Source: an uncultured Pedosphaera sp.
GTDB lineage: Bacteria > Verrucomicrobiota > Verrucomicrobiia > Limisphaerales > Pedosphaeraceae
Direction of reading: 5' to 3'
Length of the DNA stretch: 64,000 nucleotides
Assembly (NCBI GenBank): GCA_903918755.1
Contig: CAIXFN010000014.1
Span: forward strand, 1-64,000
In this document: piece by piece, positions 8,116 to 18,850 of the stretch
Layout of the letters: each line of letters opens with the position of its first letter
Position numbering within the stretch: position 1 is the stretch's first letter
Position numbers and translations under genes: made by a program
The notes under the pieces: generated by a model
What the model was told of the DNA's origin: nothing
What the model saw: the letters and a program-made list of their open reading frames with translations, nothing else
The model's database searches: none

Positions 8116-8212
8116 TCGCGCCCGGTTTGAAAAATAAAAGATTCTTTCCAGGAATGCGGAATCGGTTGCCCGCGCCAAGCCTCTCAATGTTCATTGCCCG
8201 CCTGCCTGCCCT

Positions 8213-10066
8213 ATGAGCCAACTTGAGGGCCATCGGCCGCGCAATGTCGGATGGGGACGGGCTGCCGCACTCCTGTACGGTGATTGGGGGACGAGCAAAG
8301 CCTATGTCATCGGGTTCGCCTTCGTCGCGGCCCAATTCTCTTCTTTCCCCATCATCCTCGCAGTGTGCGCTTTCACTGGTTTGGTCGGTTACAATTACGT
8401 GATCGTTTGCAAACACTTCCCGGACGGCGGCGGCGTTTATTCCGCGGCCCGGGATATGAGCCGGGTGCTGGCCGTCCTTGGTTCCCTCTTGTTGATGGCC
8501 GATTTCATTGTGACCGCGGCCCTGAGCGGTTGGGATGGCATGCTTTATTTGCAGGTACCTCACGAATACGTAAAAATAGCCACCTTGGCGCTTTTGATCC
8601 TGATGGGTGCCATCAATTATTTCGGTCCGAAGCACAGCGGCAGCCTGGCCGTGACTCTCGCTGTTCCCATGGTGTTCGTCGTTTTTCTGATCATTGGCCT
8701 GAGCCTGCCTCATTTGACGCTCGCAAATCTGTCTCACGAACGGCAGTTCTTTTCCAAAACCAACTGGGTGGCGTTCGTTGGCGTCATCCTCGCCTTGAGC
8801 GGCGTGGAAGCCGTGGCCAATCTGACCGGGGTCTTGAAGCTGGATCCTGGCTGCGAACTGTCGAAACCCAGCGTGGCCAAGACCGCTCGGAAGGCGATCC
8901 TTCCGGTCGCTTTCGAAGTCGTGGTTGGCACCGCGCTGCTCGGGTGGGCGATGCTTTCTCTCCCTCGCAAATTGGGGGCTACCATCGATAAGCGGCATGA
9001 GACTATCCTAAACTATTTGGGCGAATATTACGGCCAACTGACCTGGGACAGTCATCACCTGCATTTGTTTGGCTGGACCGGCGCGCAATTTGGCGACCAT
9101 CTCGGTAAATTTATCGGCATCGTGGTGGGCTTGCTTCTGTTGAGCGCGGTGAACACCGCCATGGGCGCCATGATCGGTCTCGGTTACATGCTTGCCCGGG
9201 ACGGCGAGATGCCCAAATCCTTCACGCGCCTCAATAAGCACGGCGTGCCTTGGGCTCCCCTGGTCATCGCCGTGGGGCTGCCCTTTTTGCTGACCTTGGT
9301 GACCGATGACCTGGATTCCCTGGCGGATATGTACGCCATTGGGGTGGTCGGGGCGATCGCCGTCAATCTCGGCTCTTGTTGGTATAACAAAAAGCTTGGC
9401 TTGAATTGGTACGAACGGAGCGTGATGGGAGTCACCTTCCTCATGTTGTGCGCGGTGGAGGTCACCATTGCCAAGACGAAGCCGGCGGCGTTGTTTTTCG
9501 CGGTGTTTGTGGTCGGGATTGGCTTTGCCCTCCGCGCGTATTCCATGAAGCGGGCCGGCTTGCAAACCATCACCTTGAAACGTGAATTGGCGGAAGCCGT
9601 CGTGCCGGAACGCTGGGAAAGCTTGCGGATCAATCTCAAGAGCGAGCAGTCCATCATGGTTGCCGCCCGCGGGATTACCCGCGTGTTGCGCTTTGCCCTG
9701 GAGGAAGCGCGGCTGCGCAAGGGGCCGTTGTATGTCTTGTATGTCAAGGAAGTGGCGGTGGCGGTGCCGGGGGGCGCGACATCAGGAACCGAACGGCCGC
9801 GCTGGCAGGAGGATCGGAAAGCGGCCGAAATCATGTACGGCATGCTGGAGTTGGCCCGGGATTTGGATGTCCAGGTCATCCCTGTCTATTCCGTGAGCGA
9901 TAATCCCGCCGTGTCCATTCTCGATCTTTCCGCCACGTTGGGCATCGATATTTTGATTCTGGGAGCATCGCAACGCCAGACGCTGGCTTCTTTGTTGAAG
10001 GGCAATATTGTCACGGAAGTGGCCAAGGATCTGCCGGATAATATCGAGTTGCTCATTCACGGCTAG
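8213..10066 (+). CDS. APC-superfamily permease with C-terminal UspA-like domain
   Basis: This 617-residue membrane protein has about twelve hydrophobic segments over residues 20-450, in the pattern of amino acid/polyamine/organocation permeases (early GDWGTSKAY, then SGVEAVANLTG in the middle). A soluble C-terminal region of roughly 130 residues (from about 478) ends with DILILGASQRQTLASLLKGN, a universal-stress-protein-like nucleotide-binding loop. Such tails are known on some APC and Na+/H+ carriers and probably regulate activity through ATP or cyclic nucleotides; this is inference. It lies just ahead of the PII/APC pair and may be part of the same nutrient-transport region. The substrate is not predictable. 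Confidence 0.87.
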   Translation: MSQLEGHRPRNVGWGRAAALLYGDWGTSKAYVIGFAFVAAQFSSFPIILAVCAFTGLVGYNYVIVCKHFPDGGGVYSAARDMSRVLAVLGSLLLMADFIVTAALSGWDGMLYLQVPHEYVKIATLALLILMGAINYFGPKHSGSLAVTLAVPMVFVVFLIIGLSLPHLTLANLSHERQFFSKTNWVAFVGVILALSGVEAVANLTGVLKLDPGCELSKPSVAKTARKAILPVAFEVVVGTALLGWAMLSLPRKLGATIDKRHETILNYLGEYYGQLTWDSHHLHLFGWTGAQFGDHLGKFIGIVVGLLLLSAVNTAMGAMIGLGYMLARDGEMPKSFTRLNKHGVPWAPLVIAVGLPFLLTLVTDDLDSLADMYAIGVVGAIAVNLGSCWYNKKLGLNWYERSVMGVTFLMLCAVEVTIAKTKPAALFFAVFVVGIGFALRAYSMKRAGLQTITLKRELAEAVVPERWESLRINLKSEQSIMVAARGITRVLRFALEEARLRKGPLYVLYVKEVAVAVPGGATSGTERPRWQEDRKAAEIMYGMLELARDLDVQVIPVYSVSDNPAVSILDLSATLGIDILILGASQRQTLASLLKGNIVTEVAKDLPDNIELLIHG

Positions 10067-10193
10067 GGGATTGTGGGAAATCTGGCGGGCTGTATAAAAC
10101 AAAACAGCACCGCAGCGCTGTTGGGCGTAATCTGATTCGGCCATTGCAGGCTAAATCATTGGACTTCAATCGTTAAGGCGGTCTTCTTCAATC

Positions 10194-10210
10194 TTGGCAC
10201 TACCCCTGCT
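10194..10210 (+). promoter_or_regulatory. Sigma-54 (-24/-12) promoter for glnK1-permease
   Basis: TTGGCACTACCCCTGCT matches the RpoN consensus (TGGCACG-N4-TTGCW) with the GG and GC doublets at the correct 10-base interval. The GC doublet is at 10208-10209, so initiation is expected near 10220, leaving a leader of about 125 bases before the PII gene. The leader contains a perfect 9-bp inverted repeat, GATTGGTGC (10234-10242) with GCACCAATC (10304-10312). Confidence 0.7.
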
Positions 10211-10252
10211 ACGGGTCTCCCCAGCCACATTCAGATTGGTGCGTTAGGTTGA

Positions 10253-10684
<432 letters not shown>

Positions 10685-10739
10685 TAACCGGCTAACAACC
10701 AGCACACAAACCAACAGCTAAGACGATCCAACAAAAAAT

Positions 10740-12740
10740 ATGACTAAACAAGAATCATCGGTGCCAAGCGGGGGAAAACCCGCGACCACGGGCACGCTCG
10801 GGCTGACGGGCTTGACCATTAATGCCATGGCGCTGATCGCGCCCGGGGCGTTCCTATGGTTGACCTTCCAAATCCAGTCGCTCTACGGCGCACCCATGGC
10901 CGGCGCGGCGATGTGGGGCGGTATCTTACTCGCGCTCCTGCTCTGTTTTGCCACCGCGGTGAGTTATGCGGAACTCTCCAAGATTTATCCCGGGGCCGGT
11001 TCCTCGTACTTGTATGCCGAGCAGGCCTTTCTGGCGAAGACCCATGCCTACAAATTTGCGCGCGTCGCGAAGTTTTTCACTGGATGGGCGAGTCATTTGT
11101 ACTATTGGGTCTATCCGGGTTGCATGGTTGGCGTAACGGCGATTCTCTCCGGTTACCTGCTCAACCAGTTCTTTCCCGATACTTTTAGCGGTACTTACAA
11201 TAGCCCGCTGTTCATGTTTCTGTTCTGTATTGTGTTCGCCCTGGGCGTGGCTTACATCGCCTACCGTGGCGTGACCGGCACGACCGGCGTGAACATGGCC
11301 ATCAACGCCATTCAAATCCTGGCGCTCGTGGTCTTCTCTTGCATCGCCATCGCCTATCGCCTCCAGCATCCGCAGGATTCCGTGGGTTGGCATCTTTCCG
11401 GCGGCACCGCTATTACCTATCAGGTCGATAGCACCGTGGTGAATGACGACAAGGGCAAGCCCGTTCAGGACACCTTTGCGGATGGTTCGCCCAAAGTGGA
11501 CGACAAGGGCAAGCCTGTTTTCAAGACGCAGGATCGCACGGTCGCCAAGGAAGATTTGACCAACAAGGACATTCCCCTTCCCACGAGCTTTGCGGAAGGT
11601 GATCCGTATCCTGTGCTGAAGAAGGACGCCGCCGGCAAATTGACGCTCGACAAGGATGGCAAGGCGATTCCTGAACCGTTCACGGTGAGCTACAAGGCCG
11701 ACGAAGCCGTTACCGGCAAGGCGGGCGATGCCAAGGACCCCCAAACGTTTAACTTCCATGCGGATGGCCCCTCGGTCATCAAGCCGCACGGCATCAGCTA
11801 CCTTTTCATTCAGGCTTGCATTGCGATTCTGATCCTCGTGGGTTTTGAATCGGTAACCGCGATGGGTGAGGAAGCCCGGAATGCCAAACGCGACGTTCCC
11901 CGCGCTGTGCTGCTCTCCCTCGGTATTCAAGGGTTGGTTTGCTATCTATTCGAATATTTCGCCGCCAACTACCTCCTGCACAACGGTTACACCCTGCCAA
12001 ATGCCGCTGCCTCCGGCGCACCTTTGGGTGACATGATGGTGCTGACGGGTTCCTGGTTGTTTGGCAGTTACGCGGCTGGCAAGGCCTTCATGCTGGTGCA
12101 GGCCTTCACGGTCTTCCTCGCGTTGATCGGCACGACCCTCTCCTGCCTCAGCACGGGTGCCCGGGTGACTTACGCCATGGGCCGCGACGAGGAAGTTCCT
12201 TCGCACTTTGGTTTGGTCCACGGCAAAACCCTCTCCCCCCACCGGGCGATTTGGACGCTGGCCATCATCTCTGCTGTGCTCGGTATTGCGACCGTGGTGA
12301 TCTACCTCGGCGGTACCTCCCCGGCGGCGTTGGAAGCCAAATATGCACACAGCATTTGGTACAGTTTCGGCATCTTCGCGCCGGAAACCTACGCCAAGCT
12401 GCCGAACACCCTGGTCATCATTACGCTGATCAGCAATTTCGGCACTTTCCTGCTGTATATGATCACCTGTATCATCGCGATTGTTGCCTTCCGTGAACAT
12501 CACACCTTCCACGGTTTCAAACACGTGGTGGTTCCCGTATTCGGTTTGATCGCCAATCTGGCCTGCATGTTGTTCTACCTGGTTGGTCCGTTCACGGTCA
12601 GCGGCATGAGCTGGAAGGAACCTTATATCGCCCTCGGTGTGGCGGCGGCCTGGGGTATTTATGGTCTTATCTACTTCAAGTCCCGCAGTTCGAAACTGGG
12701 CAAGGAGATGATCCTCACCCAGAAACCCGCGGTCAGCTGA
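10740..12740 (+). CDS. APC-family amino acid permease with a large hydrophilic insert, coupled to PII
   Basis: The 666-residue carrier has the APC signature near the N-terminus (TGLTINAMALIAPGAFLW) and roughly twelve membrane segments. Between the fifth and sixth predicted segments lies an insert of about 130 hydrophilic residues (about 215-345). It is rich in Asp/Lys and has repeated DDKGKP / DKDGKA units and calcium-loop-like acidic turns. In the LeuT fold this loop faces the periplasm. The second half contains GFESVTAMGEEARNAKRDVP, typical of the glutamate/GABA and related carriers. Being downstream of PII under a sigma-54 promoter suggests uptake of a nitrogen-containing compound. The insert is unusual for the family. 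Confidence 0.88.
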   Translation: MTKQESSVPSGGKPATTGTLGLTGLTINAMALIAPGAFLWLTFQIQSLYGAPMAGAAMWGGILLALLLCFATAVSYAELSKIYPGAGSSYLYAEQAFLAKTHAYKFARVAKFFTGWASHLYYWVYPGCMVGVTAILSGYLLNQFFPDTFSGTYNSPLFMFLFCIVFALGVAYIAYRGVTGTTGVNMAINAIQILALVVFSCIAIAYRLQHPQDSVGWHLSGGTAITYQVDSTVVNDDKGKPVQDTFADGSPKVDDKGKPVFKTQDRTVAKEDLTNKDIPLPTSFAEGDPYPVLKKDAAGKLTLDKDGKAIPEPFTVSYKADEAVTGKAGDAKDPQTFNFHADGPSVIKPHGISYLFIQACIAILILVGFESVTAMGEEARNAKRDVPRAVLLSLGIQGLVCYLFEYFAANYLLHNGYTLPNAAASGAPLGDMMVLTGSWLFGSYAAGKAFMLVQAFTVFLALIGTTLSCLSTGARVTYAMGRDEEVPSHFGLVHGKTLSPHRAIWTLAIISAVLGIATVVIYLGGTSPAALEAKYAHSIWYSFGIFAPETYAKLPNTLVIITLISNFGTFLLYMITCIIAIVAFREHHTFHGFKHVVVPVFGLIANLACMLFYLVGPFTVSGMSWKEPYIALGVAAAWGIYGLIYFKSRSSKLGKEMILTQKPAVS

Positions 12741-12756
12741 GTTAACTGTTTCTCGC

Positions 12757-12795
12757 AACCCGGCCGTCCGTTGTTTCAGCGGGCGGCCGGGTTTT
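12757..12795 (+). terminator. Intrinsic terminator after the PII-permease unit
   Basis: AACCCGGCCGTCCG pairs with CGGGCGGCCGGGTT (one G-U pair) across a 9-base loop and runs into TTTT. It closes the unit 17 bases after the permease stop. Confidence 0.8.
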
Positions 12796-12870
12796 CTTTC
12801 CTCCCTCCAGTGGCCGGGCTGCGGCCATTCAGGACTTCCGTTCATCAGCTTCTTTACCTATCGTGCGCGC

Positions 12871-14634
12871 ATGAAAGTGAAATGTTTTCAACTCTCCAGC
12901 GTGGGAGTCGTCCGTGACCACAACGAGGACTACATTGAGTTCTGGGGTCCGGATGATTTTCAGTTGCTCCAGTCGCTGGGCAGTATCGCCATTCTGGCGG
13001 ATGGCGTCGGGGGAGAGGGCAATGGCGAAGTGGCGAGCCGGATGGCGGCCGAAACGGCACTGAGCATCTTTAAACAAACCAAGCCCGAAACCACCCTCAC
13101 GGATGTCGTCCGTCAGATCTTCGACGATGCCTCCGCAAAGATTTTTCAGGCGGCCCAACATGGAAAAACACGGATGTCCACCACCCTGCTTACCGCCATT
13201 TTTCGCCACGATAAGGTGACCGTGGCCCATGTCGGTGACTCCCGTGCCTATCTGATCCGGGCCGGTAAGATCAAACGGCTGACCACGGATCATTCCTACA
13301 CCGCCCTGCAGGTGAAGTTGGGCCTGCTGCTGGAACGTAATGCCATGACGAGTCCGCATCGCTCGATTCTGACCCGCAGTGTCGGTTCCGAACCCATGTG
13401 CCACTACGACATCATCACCGAGAGTCTCCAGCAGGGCGACATTGTCTTGCAATGCTCTGACGGCTTGTACGGTTGGGTATTGGATGATGAAATTTGCGAA
13501 ATCGTGGTCAAATTCCATCCCGGGGAGGCCTGCAAGCGGCTGATCGCCTTGGCGGAAAAACGGCAGGCGGGTGACAACGTCACGGTCCAGATTGTGCAAG
13601 TTTGGGATGTCGATCATCGGACGACGCCGGCCGGTGCCGGTGCCACCCCCGGGCGGACGGCGGGGAAGGACATCGCGGTGGGAAGTTTGCTGGATGAGCG
13701 GTTCGAAATCACAGATGTCATCGCGAAGAGCGGGATGGCCTCGCTTTATAAGGCCAATGATCGGCAGAGCGCCGGGTCGGTGGCCATCAAGATTCCACTG
13801 CTGCAAATTGAAAGTGATGCGGCCGGCTTTGAGCGGTTCAAGCGGGAGGAGGAAATCGGTCTTCGCCTCGACCACCCTTATATCCTGAAAATGGTAGCGG
13901 TTGAAAAGAAGAGCCGACCCTACCTCGTTATGGAGTATTTGGACGGGCAGACGCTCAGCGAGTTGTTGAAAAGCGTCAGCCCGTTGCCGGAACCCGATGT
14001 GGTGAAAATCTCCAGTCGCATTTGCACGGCGCTCGGCTACCTGCATGACAACGGCGTGGTGCATCGGGATTTAAAGCCCCAAAACATCATGCTGTGCAAT
14101 GATGGCACGATTCGGATCATGGATTTCGGCATTGCCCGGGCTACCAACGCCCGCCGATTGACCTTTGTGGGGTTCAGTCCGGCTATGGGTACCCCGGATT
14201 ACATGGCGCCCGAGCAAGTCAAGGGCAGTCGCGGGGATGAACGAACCGACATCTACAGTCTTGGCGCGATTTTGTACGAGATGACCACGGGGGAACCGCC
14301 CTTCGGTGGGGACAGTCCTTACGTCATTATGAACGCCCGCGTCACTGGCGATCCGGTGGCCCCTCGCAAACACAATCCCAAGCTGACGCCGGTAATGGAG
14401 GAAATCATCTTGCACAGCATGGAGCGGGACCCCAAACGGCGTTATCAATCCGCGATCGCCATGCGCAATGAGTTGGAAAATTACGAGACGGTGGAAATGA
14501 CGAATCGCGCCGGCCATCTCCAGGCGCCGCAAATTTGGAAATCACGTTTCCGCATGCTGCCGATCATCATCGGCTTCATTGTGCTTCAAATTGCCATTTT
14601 CCTGTTTTTCATGCTCCACTTTAAGCACAAGTGA
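12871..14634 (+). CDS. PP2C phosphatase - Ser/Thr kinase fusion with C-terminal membrane anchor
   Basis: One 587-residue chain joins two opposing activities. Residues 1-245 are a PP2C/PPM phosphatase with metal-binding aspartates in LADGVGGEG (Asp44), HVGDSRAY (Asp123), CSDGLYG (Asp197) and GDNVT (Asp235). Residues 275-545 are a Hanks kinase with Lys307 in VAIKI, HRDLKPQN (Asp400), DFG (418-420) and MAPEQ. The glycine-rich loop is degenerate (IAKSGMASLYKA). A single membrane helix (about 559-581) ends the protein with a short basic tail, so both domains should be cytoplasmic. It stands between the two PII units, and a role in nitrogen signalling is suggested only by position. Confidence 0.92.
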   Translation: MKVKCFQLSSVGVVRDHNEDYIEFWGPDDFQLLQSLGSIAILADGVGGEGNGEVASRMAAETALSIFKQTKPETTLTDVVRQIFDDASAKIFQAAQHGKTRMSTTLLTAIFRHDKVTVAHVGDSRAYLIRAGKIKRLTTDHSYTALQVKLGLLLERNAMTSPHRSILTRSVGSEPMCHYDIITESLQQGDIVLQCSDGLYGWVLDDEICEIVVKFHPGEACKRLIALAEKRQAGDNVTVQIVQVWDVDHRTTPAGAGATPGRTAGKDIAVGSLLDERFEITDVIAKSGMASLYKANDRQSAGSVAIKIPLLQIESDAAGFERFKREEEIGLRLDHPYILKMVAVEKKSRPYLVMEYLDGQTLSELLKSVSPLPEPDVVKISSRICTALGYLHDNGVVHRDLKPQNIMLCNDGTIRIMDFGIARATNARRLTFVGFSPAMGTPDYMAPEQVKGSRGDERTDIYSLGAILYEMTTGEPPFGGDSPYVIMNARVTGDPVAPRKHNPKLTPVMEEIILHSMERDPKRRYQSAIAMRNELENYETVEMTNRAGHLQAPQIWKSRFRMLPIIIGFIVLQIAIFLFFMLHFKHK

Positions 14635-14725
14635 AGTAAGAAGTTGCGTCAGTGGTAATTCCTCACCCTGATCAACCACGCACTTCAAATGGCTAATTCT
14701 TTGCAGTGCGATCATTTCAACGCAG

Positions 14726-14749
14726 TGTGAATCATTTTCACAATGTGAA
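14726..14749 (+). promoter_or_regulatory. Candidate activator site upstream of the sigma-54 promoter
   Basis: TGTGAATCATTTTCACA (14726-14742) is a dyad with 6-bp arms, followed directly by a third half-site, TGTGAA (14744-14749). It lies about 80 bases upstream of the -24 box, a usual enhancer distance for a bacterial enhancer-binding protein. It does not match the enteric NtrC consensus. A further palindrome, CAACATGTTG, is at 14770-14779. Confidence 0.4.
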
Positions 14750-14800
14750 TGAACTTGTTTAACATTTTACAACATGTTGATACTAAGGGTAATGTGTTGA

Positions 14801-15202
<402 letters not shown>

Positions 15203-15251
15203 TTTGAAAGTTTATCCTTCAACCAAGCAACTCAACCTACAGTCCGGATCA

Positions 15252-16796
15252 ATGAATAGATTATTGCAAATTTCCTGCCTGACAGCGGCCCTCTTGTTCG
15301 GAGCCGCCCTCCCGCGAGCGTTCAGCCAAACCGCCACCAACATCGCCGCCGCCGCGCCCGCCGCGGTAACCACCAAGGCCGACCCAAATGTGGAACAAAG
15401 GCTGGCGGATTTGGAAGCCTACCTCAACAATGTGGGCCGCGGTTCTGATGCGGCTGATGCTAAGGTCAAATCGAAACTGGACGGAGTTCCCGGCCCCGGT
15501 CATAACGCCTTCCAGATGATCTGCACCGCGCTGGTGCTGTTCATGACGCTTCCCGGTCTGGCGCTGTTTTACGGCGGTTTGGTTCGCAAGAAGAATGTGC
15601 TCTCGGTGTTGGCGCAGTGCCTGGGCATCGCCGGTCTGGTCTCGATTCTTTGGTGGCTGTGCGGTTATAGCCTGGCGTTTCATCGGGGGACCAACGGTAT
15701 CCTGGGTTCGTTGGATTGGAAGTTCCTTGCGGGCGTGGATTCAACTCCCAATACCGATTACAGCTATTGGGTTTCCCACAATATTTACTCAATGTATCAG
15801 TTGATGTTCGCCATCATCACCCCGGCACTCATCATCGGCGCGATCGCGGAACGGATGAAATTTTCGGCGATTTTGCTGTTCGTGACGCTCTGGATGTTCG
15901 TGGTTTACTTTCCGTTGGCCCACATGGTTTGGGGGATTGATGGTCTGATGAACGGGGTGTGGAATCCCAAGGCCTCCATCAAGGCGATTGATTTCGCTGG
16001 TGGGACGGTGGTGCACATGTCTTCCGGTTGGTCCGCGCTGATTCTGTGCCTGATCCTCGGCAAGCGGCTGGGCTTCGGGAAGGAACCCATGACGCCGCAC
16101 AGCATGGTGTTGTGCATGGTCGGTACTGGCATGCTCTGGGTGGGTTGGTACGGATTCAACGCCGGCAGTGCCGTTGCCGCGGATGTGATTGCCGCCAACG
16201 CATTCACGACCACCACGCTGGCAACCGCGGTGGCCTGTTTTGTCTGGGGAGTCGCGGAATGGCTGCTGCGGGGCAAGCCGAGCGTGCTTGGTTTCTGTTC
16301 CGGTGCGGTGGCCGGTCTCGTGGTCATTACGCCCGCTTGCGGTTTTGTGACCGCCAATGGCGCGGTCTTGATCGGTATCGCTGCCGGTTTGGTGCCGTTC
16401 TTCGCGGTCTGGAAATTGAAAGCCATGCTGGGTTACGACGACGCGTTGGATACTTTCGGCGTGCATGCAGTCGGTGGCACCATGGGGGCATTCCTGACCG
16501 GGATTCTGGCCACGGGCGATGCCAATGGCAATTTGAAGAACAATCTCGCTGACGTTGGCGGCAAACTCGATCTGGCCAATGCGGCCACGCAAAACGGCCT
16601 CGCCAAGATCGTCACCGATCACATGCTCTGGCTCGAGCAATTGAAAGCCATGGCCTTGACGCTCGCTTTGTCGATCGCGGGCACCATTGTAATCGCGTTC
16701 ATCGTGAAGGCGGTCGTGGGACTGCGGCCGAGCGAAGAAGTTGAAACTGCGGGACTCGACCTGGCGGAACACGGCGAAGAAGGTTACACGCCTTAA
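15252..16796 (+). CDS. amtB: Ammonium transporter AmtB
   Basis: The start is the ATG at 15252 (MNRLLQISCLTAALL), giving 514 residues. A cleavable signal peptide ends near AFSQ, as in other AmtB proteins, followed by an extra N-terminal stretch of about 65 residues before the first channel helix (NAFQMICTALVLFMTLPGLA). Eleven membrane segments follow. The twin pore histidines are visible in GGTVVHMSSGWSAL and DTFGVHAVGGTMGAF. The protein conducts ammonium across the inner membrane and is gated by GlnK. It is co-transcribed with glnK2 and ends at a strong terminator. Confidence 0.95.
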   Translation: MNRLLQISCLTAALLFGAALPRAFSQTATNIAAAAPAAVTTKADPNVEQRLADLEAYLNNVGRGSDAADAKVKSKLDGVPGPGHNAFQMICTALVLFMTLPGLALFYGGLVRKKNVLSVLAQCLGIAGLVSILWWLCGYSLAFHRGTNGILGSLDWKFLAGVDSTPNTDYSYWVSHNIYSMYQLMFAIITPALIIGAIAERMKFSAILLFVTLWMFVVYFPLAHMVWGIDGLMNGVWNPKASIKAIDFAGGTVVHMSSGWSALILCLILGKRLGFGKEPMTPHSMVLCMVGTGMLWVGWYGFNAGSAVAADVIAANAFTTTTLATAVACFVWGVAEWLLRGKPSVLGFCSGAVAGLVVITPACGFVTANGAVLIGIAAGLVPFFAVWKLKAMLGYDDALDTFGVHAVGGTMGAFLTGILATGDANGNLKNNLADVGGKLDLANAATQNGLAKIVTDHMLWLEQLKAMALTLALSIAGTIVIAFIVKAVVGLRPSEEVETAGLDLAEHGEEGYTP

Positions 16797-16841
16797 GTCA
16801 TTTAGATCATCCGGATCCCTCCAGGACGACTTGTTAAGCAG

Positions 16842-16874
16842 AAGCGGCGCGAATTAATTCGCGCCGCTTTTTTT
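16842..16874 (+). terminator. Intrinsic terminator after amtB
   Basis: A perfect 28-base palindrome (16842-16869, arms AAGCGGCGCGAATT and its complement) is followed by a T7 run. It also faces the 3' end of the leftward cys operon (stop at 16920). Confidence 0.9.
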
Positions 16875-16919
16875 GGATAAAGTGACGGACGTTTGCAGCC
16901 GTAATCGCGCCCGGTGAAA

Positions 16920-18818
16920 CTAGATCGAGATGTCCGTGTCCTCATCCCGGACATGGAGATAATCCATGATGCGGGCCACCGCCTCCGTTGGGGTTAGTTG
17001 ATCGGTGGGCAAGATGAGTTCGGGATTTTCCGGCACTTCATAGGGGGCGCTGATTCCCGTGAATTCCTGGATTTGATTCGCCCGGGCTTTGGCATACAGG
17101 CCCTTGGGATCACGTTGTTCACAAACGGCCAGCGGCGCATTGACGTAAACTTCGATGAACTTGCCGCCGGCCTGATCAAAGAGGCGACGCACCAGTTCCC
17201 GATCCGCGCGGTAGGGGGAGATGAAGGCGGTGATGCAAATGACGCCCGCCTCGGCGAATAGTTTGGCGACTTCACCCACCCGGCGGATGTTTTCCTTGCG
17301 GTCCTCGGGGGAGAAAGCCAGATCCGCGCACAACCCGTGGCGGATGTTATCACCATCAAGCGTGTATGCTTGCCGGCCGGCGTTGAAGAGCTCCCGCTCC
17401 AATTCAGTGGCGAGCGTGGACTTGCCGGAGCCCGAAAGGCCGGTCAGCCAGATAACGCAGCCCGGATGACCATTGCGCGCCGAACGCTGTTTGGCGGTGA
17501 CTTTGCCGAAGCTCCAATAAAGATTGTCGCTCTTCGGATGCCCTTCGGAGGAGCGGCGGGGGTATTTTCCCGGGGCGACGATGCCGCCACCGGCCACTTC
17601 AAATCCGTCGACAATGACAAAGCGTCCCGTGGCGGCGACTTCAGCGTGGGTATCAAAGGCGACTGGTCGGCGGGTCCGGAGGGTGATTTCCGCGACTTCA
17701 TGGCGGGCCACGCTGGTGGGATTTGGCCGGGCGACCGTTTCGAGTGTGGCGGCGTCGATGACGCGGTGGATGGCGGCCAATTCGACTTCGATTTCCTGGG
17801 TGGCCAGTTTGAGCTTGTAGAGGCGACCTTGGGCGAATGGGGCATGGCCCAGCCAGAACAAACGGGCTTGGAACTGTTTCAGTTCATACGGGGCCGCGGA
17901 TTCCAAGGCCGCCACGGCACCCCGCTCCACAAAGACCTGTTCGGTGAGGGTAATGCCGATGGACTCCCCAGCTCCCGCGCGATCGGTGGCCGGGGCGTGC
18001 CAGCGTTCAATGGTCTTTACCGTGCTGGACTTGTTGCCCGGGCAGAACACGAGACGGTCACCCACCCGCAGAACGCCGGCTTCCACCCGGCCGGCCAGGA
18101 TTCGGCGATCGTCAAAGCGGTAAACGTCCTGAATGGGGAAGCGCAGGGGTTGGTGTTCGGGCGGTTGTCCGACGTGAAACTGGTCAAGGGCGGCCAACAC
18201 CGTTGGTCCCGTCCACCAAGGCATATTCGGACTGAGGGAGGCAATGTTGTCACCGTGTTTGGCGGCAATCGGTATGAAGAGTTTGGGCTCGACGTCGATC
18301 GTTTTCAGGAAGGCCCGGTAGTCCCGTTCGATCGCCGCAAAGCGCTCCTGACTGTAGCCTTGCAAATCCATTTTGTTCACCAGCACCGCAATCTGGCGGA
18401 TCCCGAGCATATTCAACAAATAGCCGTGCCGGCGGGACTGTTCTTGGATCCCTTCGTTCGCATCGATCAACAGCAGGGCGGCTTCCGCGCTGGCCGCCCC
18501 GGTGATCATGTTCTTGAGGAATTCCTTGTGGCCCGGCGCGTCGATGATGACGTATTGGCGCTTCGCGGTCTGGAACCAGATTTGCGTGGTGTCAATCGTG
18601 ATATTCTGGTCGCGCTCGGATTGGAGGGCGTCCATGAGATTGGCCCATTCAAAGGGCACTCCGCGGCGCTCGGCAACTTGCTGTAACTGTTCCAGCTTGC
18701 CTTCGGGCAGCGAGCCGGTGTCATGGATCAGGCGGCCCACGAAAGTGGACTTGCCGTGGTCCACATGGCCGACAATCACGATTTTGAGTTGTTCGGTGGG
18801 TGTGGCGGTCAGGGTCAT
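16920..18818 (-). CDS. cysNC: Bifunctional sulfate adenylyltransferase GTPase subunit / APS kinase (CysNC)
   Basis: This 632-residue fusion begins with an EF-Tu-like GTPase domain: G1 GHVDHGKS (about 17-24), the G2 region ITIDTTQ, G3 DAPGHKEF and G4 NKMD, followed by beta-barrel domains to about 425. The C-terminal part (about 440-632) is APS kinase with Walker [12 protein letters not shown] and the [10 protein letters not shown] region. CysN couples GTP hydrolysis to APS synthesis by CysD; the kinase phosphorylates APS to PAPS. It follows cysD by 32 bases and is the last gene of the operon. Confidence 0.95.
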   Translation of the reverse strand: MTLTATPTEQLKIVIVGHVDHGKSTFVGRLIHDTGSLPEGKLEQLQQVAERRGVPFEWANLMDALQSERDQNITIDTTQIWFQTAKRQYVIIDAPGHKEFLKNMITGAASAEAALLLIDANEGIQEQSRRHGYLLNMLGIRQIAVLVNKMDLQGYSQERFAAIERDYRAFLKTIDVEPKLFIPIAAKHGDNIASLSPNMPWWTGPTVLAALDQFHVGQPPEHQPLRFPIQDVYRFDDRRILAGRVEAGVLRVGDRLVFCPGNKSSTVKTIERWHAPATDRAGAGESIGITLTEQVFVERGAVAALESAAPYELKQFQARLFWLGHAPFAQGRLYKLKLATQEIEVELAAIHRVIDAATLETVARPNPTSVARHEVAEITLRTRRPVAFDTHAEVAATGRFVIVDGFEVAGGGIVAPGKYPRRSSEGHPKSDNLYWSFGKVTAKQRSARNGHPGCVIWLTGLSGSGKSTLATELERELFNAGRQAYTLDGDNIRHGLCADLAFSPEDRKENIRRVGEVAKLFAEAGVICITAFISPYRADRELVRRLFDQAGGKFIEVYVNAPLAVCEQRDPKGLYAKARANQIQEFTGISAPYEVPENPELILPTDQLTPTEAVARIMDYLHVRDEDTDISI

Positions 18819-18850
18819 AAGAAAATTTGGTGCAGCGGTTGGCGTTGGGC

